Origin: Misgurnus anguillicaudatus
Taxonomy: Eukaryota > Chordata > Actinopteri > Cypriniformes > Cobitidae
Length of the DNA: 64,000 nucleotides
Assembly (NCBI RefSeq): GCF_027580225.2
Contig: NC_073356.2
Coordinates: 6,420,501-6,484,500 of the forward strand
Direction: 5' to 3'
The position numbers and the translations under genes are program-made. The notes below the pieces were generated by a model. The model was not told the DNA's origin. It was given only the letters and a program-made list of their open reading frames with translations, and ran no database searches. Positions 1-12,268 of this stretch are shown one piece after another. How positions within the stretch are numbered: position 1 is the stretch's first letter; each line of letters starts with the position of its first letter.

Positions 1-3000
1 GGCTCTCATGTTGGCCTGATGGTCAAAAATTAGATCAAATCACCAGTATTTGGTGTCATGATGAAACTATTACTTGTTTCTTATTCATATTTAGTGTCTT
101 TTGTGTTGTTATGGTTTTGGCGCGAGGTAAAAGTTAATAAAACTGTACTTATATGTTACTATTGGTTTACCATTTCATCTTAACGCGATACGAGCACTCG
201 GTTATTATTAGACTTCGTTCTTGTCAGTACTATATAAAACTGTTTTTTATAAGTGTCAGAGAGATGTTTTTGCATGCTGCTTATAAATATACCAGTGGCG
301 ATATCTCATAACATGTTTTAATAGTCACGTCGCGATTAAATAAATGATCAATGTCCACATTTAAAAGCTGCGGTGCTTACCTGCAGTTCCACAGTGTTTT
401 TGCGTTCTGATAAGAGATATAGCTCCAGAAAAAAATGAGTGTTTACATTCATCTTTCCAAGTGTTAATCGTCCACACAATGTGACAAGACATTACTCCAT
501 TAACTTTAACGTAACATTCAAGAGCGCTGATCTTTCACGGAAGAATAACTTCCGATTGGGGATTCACAGACTGATTTATGAGCTAGTGAACTAATGAGAC
601 ACACGGAGAGTGTTTAAAAACAGCGCGTCTGTGTTTTTCCATTCAGAGATGAGCCTGTTTAGGACCTCCATTCACTAGGTGGCGGAATGATACGAAAGGT
701 GAAGCGGTTACTGTGCCATTATCAGTACAATATCGTATAGCTCTTAGCCAATCATATTCGAGAACCAGAAAGAACTGTAGTATAAAACATAATAAAACAG
801 TAGTAAACATTAAACAGTGGGCAAAATATTAGGCGCTATTCAGTATGTTTTACTATAGTAGTGAGTGCTGTGATTGTTATATGACAGCAAAATTTGGGCA
901 ACATCATTAAGTTTAGTCAGAGTAATTGGTGATTTATTTCTAGAAACTTAAATATTGGCTATTTCTGGTTATGGCAGTCAGGTTCATTCATTTACAGTTT
1001 ACTGAAATGGAACACAAAATATAAAAAATGAAGTATTTAAAGTCACTGTCTGCACTTTCTTTAGTAGATGGCACAAACAAATTTCTCTGCTTTATATCCC
1101 ATCAGCAAAAGTCATGAAACTTGGGAAGTTGTTTAAAAATAAGCCCTTTGAAAAATTTAACAGTGGCTGCAAATCAATGCATTTATACTGCAATACAAGT
1201 GAATAACTCATTATGAAAACCTTGTTTCTAAAAATATTCATGGTCATAGATACAGTAACTGTGTTTTCTGGAAAGTTTTAACTAACTCTGTTAATCTAAG
1301 CAGCTTTAGAGAGCATCAGCACCTTTCCAGGAAAAGAGATTCACAGATTCATTTGTCATTAGAGAATAAAATCATAAAGTCACAGCCGACACAAGCAGCG
1401 AAGAGCAATGAGATTTCCATGAAGTCCATGATGATGTCATTGGGATGTAGTGATGCAGGGTTGTTTCTGGCAATTTTGGAAACCTAGACAAGATTAGTGT
1501 GGGTCTGTCCAAAAATGTGTCATGATTGTTAGTATAATGAATATAAAATTCTACAGCATCAACAGATTCCATCCACAAACCCACATAACAAAGCTTGTCT
1601 GTCAAACTTTGTATTGATTTTTTTTATTTGATTAAGTTGTTTCCTGTTACACAACTGACATAATTCATCTATTACATGCCCTGGTTGACAGTATTAACTA
1701 TAATATTCTCAGTGTTTAACCACTAGGTAGCCCAAACTTCACAGGCACCTTAAGACATGATGCTTAAGAATTCTGCCAGGTTTAGTAATAAAACACTATT
1801 GTGTATAATTAATTCACGAAATTTACTGCATCCTAACAGGATTTGCCAGCATTATCTTTACTGAAGTAAAAATAGCTGAGGGACCTCCTAAGTATAATTT
1901 TTACTACTTATAGGGGGTCCCTAATGCCTTATGGGTAGCAGACCCCCCCTAATTTGAGTCCTGCCACTAAAGATAAATTGGTCTGTACTGCATCTTCAAT
2001 GCAATGTGTGATGAGTGTAATGCCCAAAAGTAAGGACTTTTTCCAGACAAATTTTTAGGCACATTATGCATTTATATATATCACACATGGGGTTGCAATG
2101 TTACCTTTAGCTTGCCGAATGAGAGACTGCTGACATTAGGTACAGGTTTTATTCTTAGTTTTAATATAATGGTCTGACTACAATCTAACGCTATTGTACA
2201 TTTTAATGGAATATTGCAAATTCTTTATGTACATTATAATTGTCCTGTTTATATATGAAGAGCTCAGATGCATTATATGTTCCTCAAATACTTTCGCTTC
2301 AAATTCACTTAATCCTGGCCTCAGGCCATTCAGAAATGCCGCTTTGTTGCCAGAATCTGTTATGTTGATTTTCAGCAAAGTCCTCAAAGTGCACAGACGA
2401 CACATGTGAAACAACCATGCATCACATTCAAACTTGTCGATTGTGAGTACTTGTACCTGAATACAACCCAAAATGTGGCAGCCATGTGCATCACAGCAGC
2501 TCCTAATGTGTGCTTTAGTTTCTGAATTTCATCATTGGCAATGTTTCTACACATCAAGCAAAGTGAATTGACGGCTAACTGTAGACTCAATGTTGTCCGG
2601 CTATGAGTAAGCTACTTCTACCATAAATAACCTTGAATTTGGTTACATGCCGTTTTTGCCTAAATAATTTAGAGAAGTACTATACTTCATCGTCTAAGCA
2701 AAATCAACAGGTGTTCAATGTGTTTGCATTCATTTGTTCTGCAAAGACAAAAAAAGCCAATTAAATGTCCAAAGTGACATTTGTGAAAATATTCACAACT
2801 AACACTGACTAATAACCTTTTCATTGCCTTTAAAGTGAAATAACTGAACCTAAACATAAAAGCTGATAAAATAAATGCTAATTTACAAGAAAACATGTCA
2901 GAAGAATCAGACCTTTTCAGGTGCTTTCCTTTTTTGCCCCTTTCCATGTAAGCTGGAACGGCATGTCCGGTTTTTCAATCAGGCTAAATAACAAAATATC

Positions 3001-3119
3001 TTATACTTTTTCATATGCTATCTTGATATATATAAATCACAAAAATTCTTGAAACTTGGCATGTACTGTATTACATATACTGTACACATACTTGCTTTAT
3101 CACTACCGCTAATGTTGTG
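1..3119. other. Non-coding flank, no gene seen
   Basis: AT-rich DNA with many stops in all frames. I see no exon with plausible splice sites and no recognisable protein motif. A small imperfect inverted repeat lies around 1881-1925. By position it may be intron of a longer thrb transcript (TRbeta1 form), but nothing here proves that. Confidence 0.5.
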
Positions 3120-3241
3120 AGGGTTGAGACGGAGGACAAGAGAACCCAAGCGCAGACGATGTCGGGGAAGTGAACATTGAACATTTATTGACATAGAAAC
3201 ATGAAAACAAAAGCCCACGAGGGGGCAAAACTACATAAAAC

Positions 3242-3518
3242 TGTCATGACTGGTTATGGGATTGAGGCCGCAAGTGCAGAGTAAAACAACAGGCAGGTAA
3301 CACAGGACCATCCAATACAAGAAACAGGAACAGACAGGGAAGTAATCACAATAACAATGATCCAGCAACAGGTAATACAAAAGACTGGGTATATATACAC
3401 AAGTGAAGATGAGGCACAGCTGGTGATAATGAGGCAGGTAATCAACAAATGACAGTCCAGGTGAAAACAATCAGAAAACATGCAAACACCCACAAAACAC
3501 GGTTTGGCAACCGTGACA
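3242..3518 (-). mobile_element. LTR of a Ty3/gypsy-like retrotransposon
   Basis: On the minus strand this 277-bp block starts TGTCACGG and ends CATGACA, the TG...CA form of an LTR. It has a TATA-like run (near 3388-3398) in the minus-strand promoter direction. The bases immediately upstream in minus orientation (plus 3519-3536) are purine-rich, as expected of a polypurine tract before a 3' LTR. I infer a 3' LTR with a short stretch of internal sequence. Plus 3120-3241 has another LTR-like leader with a TTTATTGACA motif. No gag or pol domain remains. Confidence 0.6.
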
Positions 3519-3634
3519 TAACCCCCTCCTCAAAGAGTGGCTTCCTGACACCACCCAAACATAAACAAAAGTCCGGGAGGGTGAGTCTGGGGTGAGGGGC
3601 GGAGGGCTTGGAGACCATGGCAGAGCCGGCGGAA

Positions 3635-3769
3635 GCTGGCAGGGCAGGAAGCCGGAATGAAGCTGGCAGGGCAGGAAGCCGGAATGAAGCCAGCAGGGCA
3701 GGAAGCCGGAATGAAGCCGACAGGGCAGGAAGCCGTGGCGAAATCGGCAGTGCAGGGAGCCGCAATGAA
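3635..3769 (+). repeat. 27-bp minisatellite, five units
   Basis: Five tandem units of 27 bp, each close to GCTGGCAGGGCAGGAAGCCG plus GAATGAA. The first three units are nearly identical and the last two diverged. Because 27 is a multiple of three, all frames stay open and produce repeat peptides on both strands. The array lies in the internal part of the minus-strand LTR element, so it is probably transposon 3' sequence and not a gene. Confidence 0.85.
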
Positions 3770-4559
3770 ATAGTTTTTGATGTATTTGTGCCCACCTCCG
3801 TACTACATACAAAATATGGTTACTACTATAAATCACACTCTTAATATTTATGTTTTAAGTAGTGAAAACTGAATTCTTGATATTCATCCATATCATGTGA
3901 ATGTATAAATGCTAAAATGGCTTGCCATACCGTATAACTGTTTATAGTATGCATAAGAGCAATACTTGATCCCTGATGGTTATTATTTACTGAGGGATGT
4001 TCATTCATTTTGACCTCATCATTGGCATTATACCCATTCCAATGTAAATCCATTGGTTTCCATATTGCATTAACGTTGTCATTTAGGAGTGTTATCACGC
4101 TATTTTTGTTATGGTCTCCACACAGATGTTACTGCTGGAAAGCGGGCGTGTCATTTCGTGCACGATTGCACACGCATATGCACGTGCAGTTATCGAGCTG
4201 CCGTTTATAAACACAGTTGCCCTTCGGCGTTTATTCACGCAAATATTTACGCAATAAATTATTGTGTAACAGACAGGCTAAGAGATGCACTGGCGACACT
4301 ACACAGCAAATTAAGCAAGTCAGATAGAGAGAGACAGAATCACATCAACTTAACTTTACTGTTTGCTCTTGCTGACATGACATCAAACTTGAAGAGAACA
4401 CAAGTTTACCTGATTGCCGTTCTCGCGTTTAACTCTCATTTTATTTCTTTTTTTCTTTTTTCATGGCCAGATGGATAGCTCCGCGTCATCTCAGTAAACA
4501 GTAAAACGCGCTATAAAACAGGAGGAGGCGGGCCTTACGTAATTTGCGGGGCCCTTGGC

Positions 4560-4877
4560 AGTCTGCGTAGTACTGGTATAGGGCCGATCGACTCTGATTA
4601 CATCACACAACTGAACACAATGAACCAGCACAAGACAAGAGGAGATTAAATAGGGGAAACTAAACAAGATAACGAGGGCAATACAGGTGAGAGGGATAAC
4701 TGATAATGAAAAATTAACAAGGAGAACAAGGGGGCGGGGACTAGGAACGAGACACCAGAGGCACATGACCAAATATACAAGGTCATGAGCCTCCACATAG
4801 AACATGAGGCTGTCAGAACCCTGCCATCACGATAAAACATAAATATAAAACAAGACTCTTATGGCAGGATCCTGACA
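4560..4877 (-). mobile_element. LTR fragment of a second gypsy-like element
   Basis: On the minus strand this begins TGTCAGGATCCTGCC at 4877 and continues as a pyrimidine-rich LTR-like leader. It differs from the LTR at 3.2-3.5 kb. The other end is unclear, so the left boundary is approximate. No coding domain is attached. Confidence 0.4.
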
Positions 4878-6501
4878 AATGTATGAAAGATCTTAAGAGA
4901 TTTTCTATATTACTTTTATACTTTATTTATGTCACTACAGTTTGTAGAGTATTCTGTAAAGCAATACATAAGTGCAATAGAAATAGTCTCATCAAGTCCA
5001 ACACAGTATACATAGCCAAGTGTTACAGCCTTGTTAAAGCAGGCGAAACATGAATGTCATGTGTATGATATGATGACAGTGTTTGACAGCCATCTGTTGT
5101 GTAATGGGCCCCTCAGGATTTTGCTTCAGATGAGCGCTCGCATCCCACCAACACTGATCGACAATGACAAATCCTCCTGCTTCAGCGTGATAACAGCCTT
5201 TGTCTTTCTGCCATTATTGTAAAGAGTGTCAGTCCATGTTTAGGTCACGGTGAGTGTAGTTGGCATGCATGCAACCAAGCGTTGTACTCCCATATACTGT
5301 AGTGTGATTTTATTTTTTAAATTTAGCTTTAAAATAAAGAGGTTTACTAGAGCTAGTCTATATGTAGATTGTAAACTTGCATGGTCTGAGTATTTGAAGT
5401 GTTGTAGTGTGAAATATGACTTGTTTACTTTCATTATTAGCTATACTCTAGCAGTAGTTGCTAAGGTGCTGCTGTCATCCAGTTGTTAGGGTGTAAAGCG
5501 GGTTTTAGGGCATTTCTAGGTTTGCTAGGCAGCCGGATTGCAATGACATTACACTTTATTTTGCATGTATGAAGGATGATTGTTATGTTTTAGTAACATC
5601 TAATTAATTAAACTGGAATAAACCCCGTGAATCACAGGTTTCTGAGCCTGACCGGTGCCCACTGCTGATTTTTTTTTGTGCTGGGCTCTTTATATATATT
5701 AATTACAGATTTATCATAGACATGCAACTACTGTATAGCCTTGTACTGCTTATCCTGGTTCAGCTGTCTCAGGAGTTTAAAACCCTTCTGCCATCTCTGT
5801 TCAGGTTGCAACCCTTTACACTTTCATATTCTGCATCTAAACTTCATCAGTAAAAAGCACAGCTGGTAAAGAGGTTAAACTGTATGCACCATGGAAAGTG
5901 TTTGAGATAAGGTTACTGTGTACTTGGTTTGGGCACAAACATTATCCAATGTGTTTGAATACAAAACTCATAATAATCTATGTCTAGACCAGACAGTGAT
6001 GACTCATGTGTATAATCTGGTTCAAAACATTTGTTTTGGCACCGTCGTTGTCGCATTTGTATTTGTGAGTAAAAGTAGGCCTTCTGTAAGCTGATGTCCT
6101 TAATGAAGGTTTTGTTTGTATAATCCTGCAGTTCACTAATAAGGTGCTTTTATAATAACTTTAACAATAGCAGTGCGTAAGTGTTCAGAGAGGTTTATTT
6201 CACCATACATTGATGCTGAAAGAGCAGTCAGGCCAGTCGTCTCTCATGCATGTTCCACAAAATACAGAAACCGCGATCATGATCTGGCAAATTCGAATGT
6301 AATTGGTCAGTTGTATGTAGCTTATGGTAATATATATTTTTGGACAAAAGGAACTGATTCGCCTTTTACCTGTCTTTCATGAGGTTAGCTTTAAAGTGGA
6401 CTAGCAGTGATGACTAATGACTGTAGACATTATTTGTCAGATACGCTCAGAGAAACCTGACATATTACAGCTTAAATCCTTCATTACCATAGTAAAGTTT
6501 A
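4878..6501. other. Non-coding, nothing recognised
   Basis: AT-rich sequence without a credible exon, RNA gene or clear transposon terminus. Short open frames (for example 6173-6382) have no recognisable motif and no coding-like composition. Confidence 0.5.
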
Positions 6502-7322
6502 AGGGCCAGATTTACTAAACGGGGCAATTTAGCATGGCAGCGCAATTCCAAAAAAGTAATATCTGCGGCTTAAAAAGCACAAATTAAATAACACAGACAC
6601 AACAGCTAATTTCCATAATGACCAATGCAATCTACCTAAATTCAGGGTCGCAAATACGCAGAGCTGGTGAGGTGCGCTTAAATTTGGGGTGTGTAATCCC
6701 AGCCAATAAAGCCATAGTAGGCCTACACTGAAAATAACTGGAGGACAAAAAATTAAGGTTTATAAGAAGTTTGGAAATGTCTGGTATCGTGACTTCTCTA
6801 AATCAGCAAATAATAAATAACATGGCTTGGCAAACAATATTTTTGAATAATATGTTCCTTTGGCATTCCAAATGAACTGTGACATGTTAAAACAATCCTC
6901 TGCGTTGTATCACACACTCTCTGTGATGCCTTTTCTTTTAGCAACAATTTCAGCCATTTCAAGCGCAAAATGATTTAAGACATGCTTTTTTGGTGTTAAA
7001 TAATGGCACAAATACAAGTCATATTACACGGCAAACATTAATAAATCATGTTGCGTGATTGATTTAACTATTCTCCTCACATACATTTTGTATCTGAAAG
7101 GGAAACTCATTATTATTATTATTATTATTATTAATAGTATTATTATTATTGTTATTGTTATTGTTATTATTGCATATGCAATAAGGTCAGTCGCAAAAAT
7201 AACTAGACCACACCTTTTCAGCTCTGATTATCCACTGCACTTCTTTAGTAAATTCTGACAGTTCTTATTTAACGACAAAATGATGGTTTGCGCTGGCGCA
7301 AGCTGTTAGTAAATCTGGTCCT
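6502..7322. mobile_element. MITE with AGGGCCAGATTTACTAA termini
   Basis: The left end AGGGCCAGATTTACTAA is matched in inverse by TTAGTAAATCTGGTCCT at the right end (one mismatch). The 0.8-kb interior is non-coding and contains an (ATT)n run. This is a non-autonomous DNA transposon; I do not assign a superfamily. Confidence 0.75.
7109..7172. repeat. (ATT)n and (GTT)n microsatellite
   Basis: Trinucleotide run of ATT units grading into GTT/ATT units, inside the MITE at 6502-7322. Confidence 0.9.
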
Positions 7323-7674
7323 AAATCTCTGACAACAACTAAAGAGTGTAGTTGTGATACGTTGATACTACACACTTGTATAGTCCTTTGTATGTATTAA
7401 TGTTTTTGACAAGTTTTGTCATGGTGTGCCTTTTTTCCAGGTCTTCCTTGAAAAGGAGATTTAATAAGAAGGGACGTATTGGTTAAATCAAAATTTAAAA
7501 TAGTTAATTTAATAATGTCCTTGCTGGACACATGAATAAAATCATATTCTGACCATTATTGCTAGCACTCTCAGTAGCATGTCTCTACTGTAGGTCAAAA
7601 CAACATCACGTTTACATGTCTACTTGTTAGTCTACTGAACCTGAGAGAGAGAGACTTATATGGATTCTCTAAAG

Positions 7675-7935
7675 CAGTTGTTCTCAAACTGGAGCCCTGA
7701 GATGGTGCCAGGGGGCGCCGGATTTAATTACATTTTATAAAAAAGTATTATAAATTCTGGGTAATTAAATCTAAAAAAAATAATGCTACTAACCAACAGC
7801 ACTGCATTGTATATTTTTATATGTTTTGTGTAATTCAAGTATTAAGTTTTGGAATGCTTTATGTCCTAAATTTTCTTTGGGGGGGGGCATCGTATACAAG
7901 GAATGCCGCACGCTTGTAAAGTTTAAGAACCACTG
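7675..7935. mobile_element. Non-autonomous hAT element with 8-bp duplication
   Basis: The ends CAGTTGTTCTCAAACT and AGTTTAAGAACCACTG-type sequence are inverted repeats. They are flanked by a perfect 8-bp duplication, CTCTAAAG, at 7667-7674 and 7936-7943. An 8-bp duplication with CAGTG-type ends is diagnostic of hAT transposons. The 261-bp interior has no transposase. Related copies lie at 21714-21962 and 50745-51522. Confidence 0.9.
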
Positions 7936-7943
7936 CTCTAAAG

Positions 7944-8922
7944 TTCTTAATCGGCATCCCGCGCCAATCACATCGCTGTTAGCAATAACCCACCCATTTT
8001 AATGTTGTTCATATATCTATGTGGTGTTTCTAATATGCTTTAAGGTGAACAGTGTGCAAACCAGTGGCGAGGCTACATAATGGCCAGGGTGGCACTGGCC
8101 CACTCAGATTGACGGCTGGCCCACCCAGTCAGAAGAGACGCAAAATATTTTTGAGGAAAAGCAGAAGAAATCACGCATAAATGATAATAAGCTATTAAAA
8201 TAATACTTTCTCAATTACACATTTAGTTATTATTTAATTTGAGAGTAGGCATTGAGGACCACCCTATATCACCAAGGTGTAGCGGAAGTTTTTGACCGAA
8301 TTTTAGAAAAGAACTGCCCTCTCCACTTTAAAAAAAAAATGCAATTGCGCAATACTCTACTTGCTCCCAAGAGGGAACGCTATTAAACGTGTGCACGAGA
8401 GAGCATGCACGAGCCTAGTTTTTGCCATGCACGCTCTGTTTACAAGTTGCTGTTGGCATGGCTCATACATTGAGATGTTTACCATGTCTGCGCGGTTCGC
8501 GATGTGTACCAGGGCTAGCATCGCTAATCATCGCTTACATCAACTTTTACTAGCAATGATTTTAAATGGATTTCTCCAAATAGAATGCCAAACTTTACCT
8601 GTCGAGTAGAAACTTCGCGACTGAGGCATCAGTGGGAAGCCCAACCTGTGCTTATAGCGCACGCCAGCCTGTGAAATATTCTCCCAAAAACACTGCTGAC
8701 CAGCAGACAATTTGAAAAATCACGGTGAGAACGCGAGCTTCAATGAATGGCTGAAACCATAGCTCACCACCACACATATACACCTGAATGTGTGAATGGG
8801 CAGAAAGCGAACCTAGGGACGAGCAAGTACGATGGCCTTATGAAACATATCACCAGAATGATTGACAACTAGGATGACCAACAGTCTTGATGATCCACCC
8901 AAAAAAACAAAGTCCTCCGCTA
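7944..8922. other. Non-coding, probable repeat fragments
   Basis: Around 8057 a sequence beginning CCAGTGGCGAGGCTAC resembles the terminus of a common fish repeat, but I could not pair it with a second end. No gene seen. Confidence 0.4.
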
Positions 8923-9095
8923 TAGACGGTTTCATCGGACGCATGTGCGCTGACGCGATACACGTCTGGATCCGACTTTACTTCCGGTTTCGTTTTTTTT
9001 TAATGGTCTGACTAGTTGCTAAACTGATCTCTTGAACAAATGCCTCGTCGAAAAAAACAAATGTTTTGGTTCCCTAGGTAATCTAAAAAACAAAG
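8923..9095 (+). mobile_element. Truncated TAGACGGTTTCATC MITE
   Basis: Shares the left terminus TAGACGGTTTCATCGGACGC and following text with the complete copy at 20229-20519, then diverges after about 170 bp. No right terminus is present, so this copy is truncated. Confidence 0.75.
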
Positions 9096-9112
9096 CAAGC
9101 TTTGTGACACAC

Positions 9113-9948
9113 TGGCTATGTTTGCATGCACAAAATTTTGTCAATCCGACTGAATGTAATCCGATTGAAGGTTACAACAATAGAGTTTACATCCACCCTA
9201 AACATTGCAATCTGATTAAATGTTTGTTTACATGTACAGTTTATATATTCCAAACGAACGTCTGCGCAAGTGCACAGCCAGGGTTGCCAGGTTCATGTAT
9301 CAAAACCATCCATATGGACATTCAAAACTATCCCAAAAAATCCCAATCAATATTTAAAGTTCAAATACAAATAACCAATGAACAAATTATTTTTTATCTT
9401 TTACCCGCAGATAGAAATAACGCGCGGAGATGGGAGTAGCCAAATCTGAACTACAAAAATAGCAGAGGAATTGCCAACGCCACCCAGCTCACACAGCATC
9501 TCTTGTCGAGTTCACGCTTTATCCCTGAATAAATGTACAAAGCTGAGTTAGTCTAAAGAATTTTTGAGATATAGGCAATGAAAACTAACATGAACAAACA
9601 ACTAAAAGCTTTATTTCTATTAATTAACATTAACAAATATTAATAAATACTGTAACAAATGTATTGCTCATGGTTTGTTCTTGTTAGTTTATACATTAAC
9701 TAATGTTAACTAAAAAACCTTATTGTAAAGTGTCACCTACATATACTACGATTCAGGCGTTTACATGCATACTTTTCTCCAGCTGATCGGATCACATATT
9801 GGAGTAGACCAGCCCCTTCAATACGATCCAAATTTGCATCCTATCGACCTCAATCATATTGATTAAGGCGTTTACATGAAGGCTTTTCAATACAATTGAT
9901 CCATCAATATGATTACAAACGGATTATATGGTGGCATGGAAACGTACC
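9113..9948. mobile_element. Palindromic MITE (possible)
   Basis: The left end around GGCTATGTTTGCATGCAC and the right end around GTGGCATGGAAACGTACC are approximate inverted repeats. The interior repeats motifs such as GTTTACATG and ATCCGAT. No coding sequence. Boundaries are approximate. Confidence 0.45.
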
Positions 9949-10216
9949 TACTGTATTCTTCCGTAATTATGAACCTGAGCCTACTGTAGTTGACTGCATC
10001 TGCACTGCTGTTTACTGTTGTTTTGATGGACCGCTCATTCATAATATAGCAACACATTACAGAAAAGGAGAAAGAGCAGCAGCAGTAAAATCTAATAGAA
10101 AGTGAAGAAAGCTACATAGAACAGGTATACATACAGGTATTTGCTGCATGTTTATATTCATATATTAAATTGACCTACATATAGTCTAACATCAATATAC
10201 TTTTTATATTAATGAA

Positions 10217-10346
10217 TAGACGGTTTCATCTGACTCACACGCGCTGTTGCGGATATGCAGCTGAACCGGTCTGTATTTATTTATCTGTCTGGCTAGTGAC
10301 TAAACTGATTACTGAAACAAATACCTGCTGGTAAAATGTTTTGGTT
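10217..10346 (+). mobile_element. Diverged TAGACGGTTTCATC MITE fragment
   Basis: Starts TAGACGGTTTCATCTGAC and keeps patchy identity with the copies at 8923 and 20229, through the GGCTAGTGACTAAACTGAT part. It is older and truncated. Confidence 0.6.
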
Positions 10347-11220
10347 TGTTTTTATTATCAGAACAAAAAAACTATTCCTTTAATGCATTTAATAATGTTT
10401 ACTAATACAACCTTATTGTAAAGTAATTAATCAGGATTAAATTAGTAATAAATAATTTCCACACATATCGGACATATTTAATGGCTGTTTTAGGTGTTAC
10501 TAGTACAGGATAAGCTGTATTTAGTAGTTATTTTTCTTAAATGGGTGTTTTATTTCATTTAAACAGCTGTCATATACTGTAATTTTCACTCTTTAAAATC
10601 AGTCTGGTTATTTCCCCGAGAAAATTTTATTCTATATAGAAAACAGAAATGTTGCCACCAGTCGAACATTGCCCCTGTTATTTTTTTTTGCACAGATTAT
10701 GATATTAAGATGATTAGTTAATTGATCGGTGCCCTTGATTGCTCTGACTAGAAAATGGCTAGATTATGTCTAGATCAGTAACCGTATTGATCAGTTATGT
10801 CTAGATCACTAATAGTATTGATGGAAGGCCTCTTGCCATTAACCGGTCAGTGAGCAAAGCTTGCTTAGCAGACTCCATGCCAGCCTGCATTTTCTTACAA
10901 ATTACGTTTCGAGTCAATATAATGCATCCCTTACTATGAGCCTTTTGTCTGTGTGTAATTGACAATTGTTTGTGTGGTTGGGGAGTCTTTTAGGGACGAG
11001 ACAGTATTTTGTTGTTCTTCCCCTCAGGTCACCCTGGCTGTTTGGTTAAGGTGGCCTCAGTGAAGCTCTCTGTTCAGGTAACGATGGGGACATCTGGCTC
11101 AGAAAGCCATGTCAACCCAGGCCCTATCCCCAAAGCTATGAGGGCCGCCATCTGAAAACTGTACGTGACCAGCCTTGAACCCCCAGGACCTCAAGTGATC
11201 AACCCAAGAGGGAATAAATT

Positions 11221-11472
11221 GGTATAAAAGTCTGGTTGTAGATGCATAAGTGCCCAGGGCAGCCAAACTGAACACATACCGGAAGCTTCTGCGTAAATGT
11301 GCCAACCCAGAGTAAATTCTGAGAGTGAGGACAGTGGAGTTATGGAGATATTTTGGGAAGTTCTTGATGACTTGATGAGTTTTTCTGGTACTTCTAAGGG
11401 TTTGGGGTTGGATGGGTGACTGTTGAGATTGTGGAAAGCTTTGAATAGGAGAAATCTTGGAATGTGAGTCAG
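11221..11472 (+). promoter_or_regulatory. Candidate TATA promoter plus non-coding first exon
   Basis: A TATA-like box (GTATAAAAG, about 11222) lies some 245 bp upstream of a consensus splice donor, CAG then GTAAGT, at about 11472-11478. A short frame starting at ATG 11341 runs 25 codons to a TGA, so any exon here is probably untranslated. The block is less repeat-like than its surroundings and lies 2.3 kb upstream of the TRbeta2 exon. It could be a 5' exon of a thrb transcript, but this is inference from two weak signals. Confidence 0.25.
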
Positions 11473-11593
11473 GTAAGTTTATAATTTTTCATGTTGCCGA
11501 AACTCCTCAGAAGTGTTTCTTCATTTATGGTATGATAATATTCAAACTAATCTTAGTATGCAGTATGTTAAAGTAATTGTTCACCTGTTTCCT

Positions 11594-11645
11594 GACGTTT
11601 TTTTGTTCGGACATGTTACACCAATGTCCGAACAAAAAAACGCCA
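11594..11645. repeat. Near-perfect short hairpin
   Basis: Two roughly 20-base arms (CGTTTTTTTGTTCGGACAT and its inverse) are separated by a 9-base loop, GTTACACCA. The arms are rich in T/A runs. It may be a tiny foldback transposon or a recent inverted duplication. Confidence 0.8.
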
Positions 11646-11857
11646 TGCCTGCATATTCATTGAATAGGGGATGTTCTTAAATATGGGATATGGAGATCCT
11701 TTACAATACGATGTTGACTGTATGCAGCTCAGTTGAAATGCTCAATCTGGCAACGGGTGCCGGTTGTAATCTTACGCATTAGATCTACAGTGGAATTTTC
11801 AAATCAAGAGCATCCCAGTACTTGAGGTGTTTTATGTGGTATTTTGTTTACTTTTGT

Positions 11858-12268
11858 TGACCCTGGACCACAAAACCTGTCATAAGTGTCAATTTTTCTG
11901 AAATTGAGATTTATACATTACCGGGAAGCTGAATAAATAAGCTTTCCATTGATGTGTGGTTTGTAACTGCAATATTTGGCGGAGATACAACTATTTGAAA
12001 ATCTGGAATCTGAGTTTGCAAATAATTTAAAATATTGAGAAAATCGCCTTTAAAGTTGTCCAGATGTAGACCTTAGAAACACATATTACTAATGATGAAT
12101 ATATATTTTTTATATTTATGGTAGGAAATTTACAAAATATCTTCATAGTATATGATCTTTACATAATTCGATTTTTGGAATTAAAAATAAAACATTTTGA
12201 CCTATATAATGTGTTGTTGGCTATTACTAAAACTGGTTTACTACTACTGGTTTTGTGATCTAGGGTCA
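11858..12268. mobile_element. MITE with TGACCCTGGACCACAAAACC termini
   Basis: The left end TGACCCTGGACCACAAAACC is matched in inverse by GGTTTTGTGATCTAGGGTCA at the right end. The roughly 410-bp interior is AT-rich and non-coding. I recognise these termini as a high-copy repeat of cyprinid genomes. Confidence 0.85.

Noticed and set aside
3471..3844. Repeat peptide frames of 78-121 residues on both strands
   Set aside because: Produced by the 27-bp minisatellite in LTR-element internal sequence.
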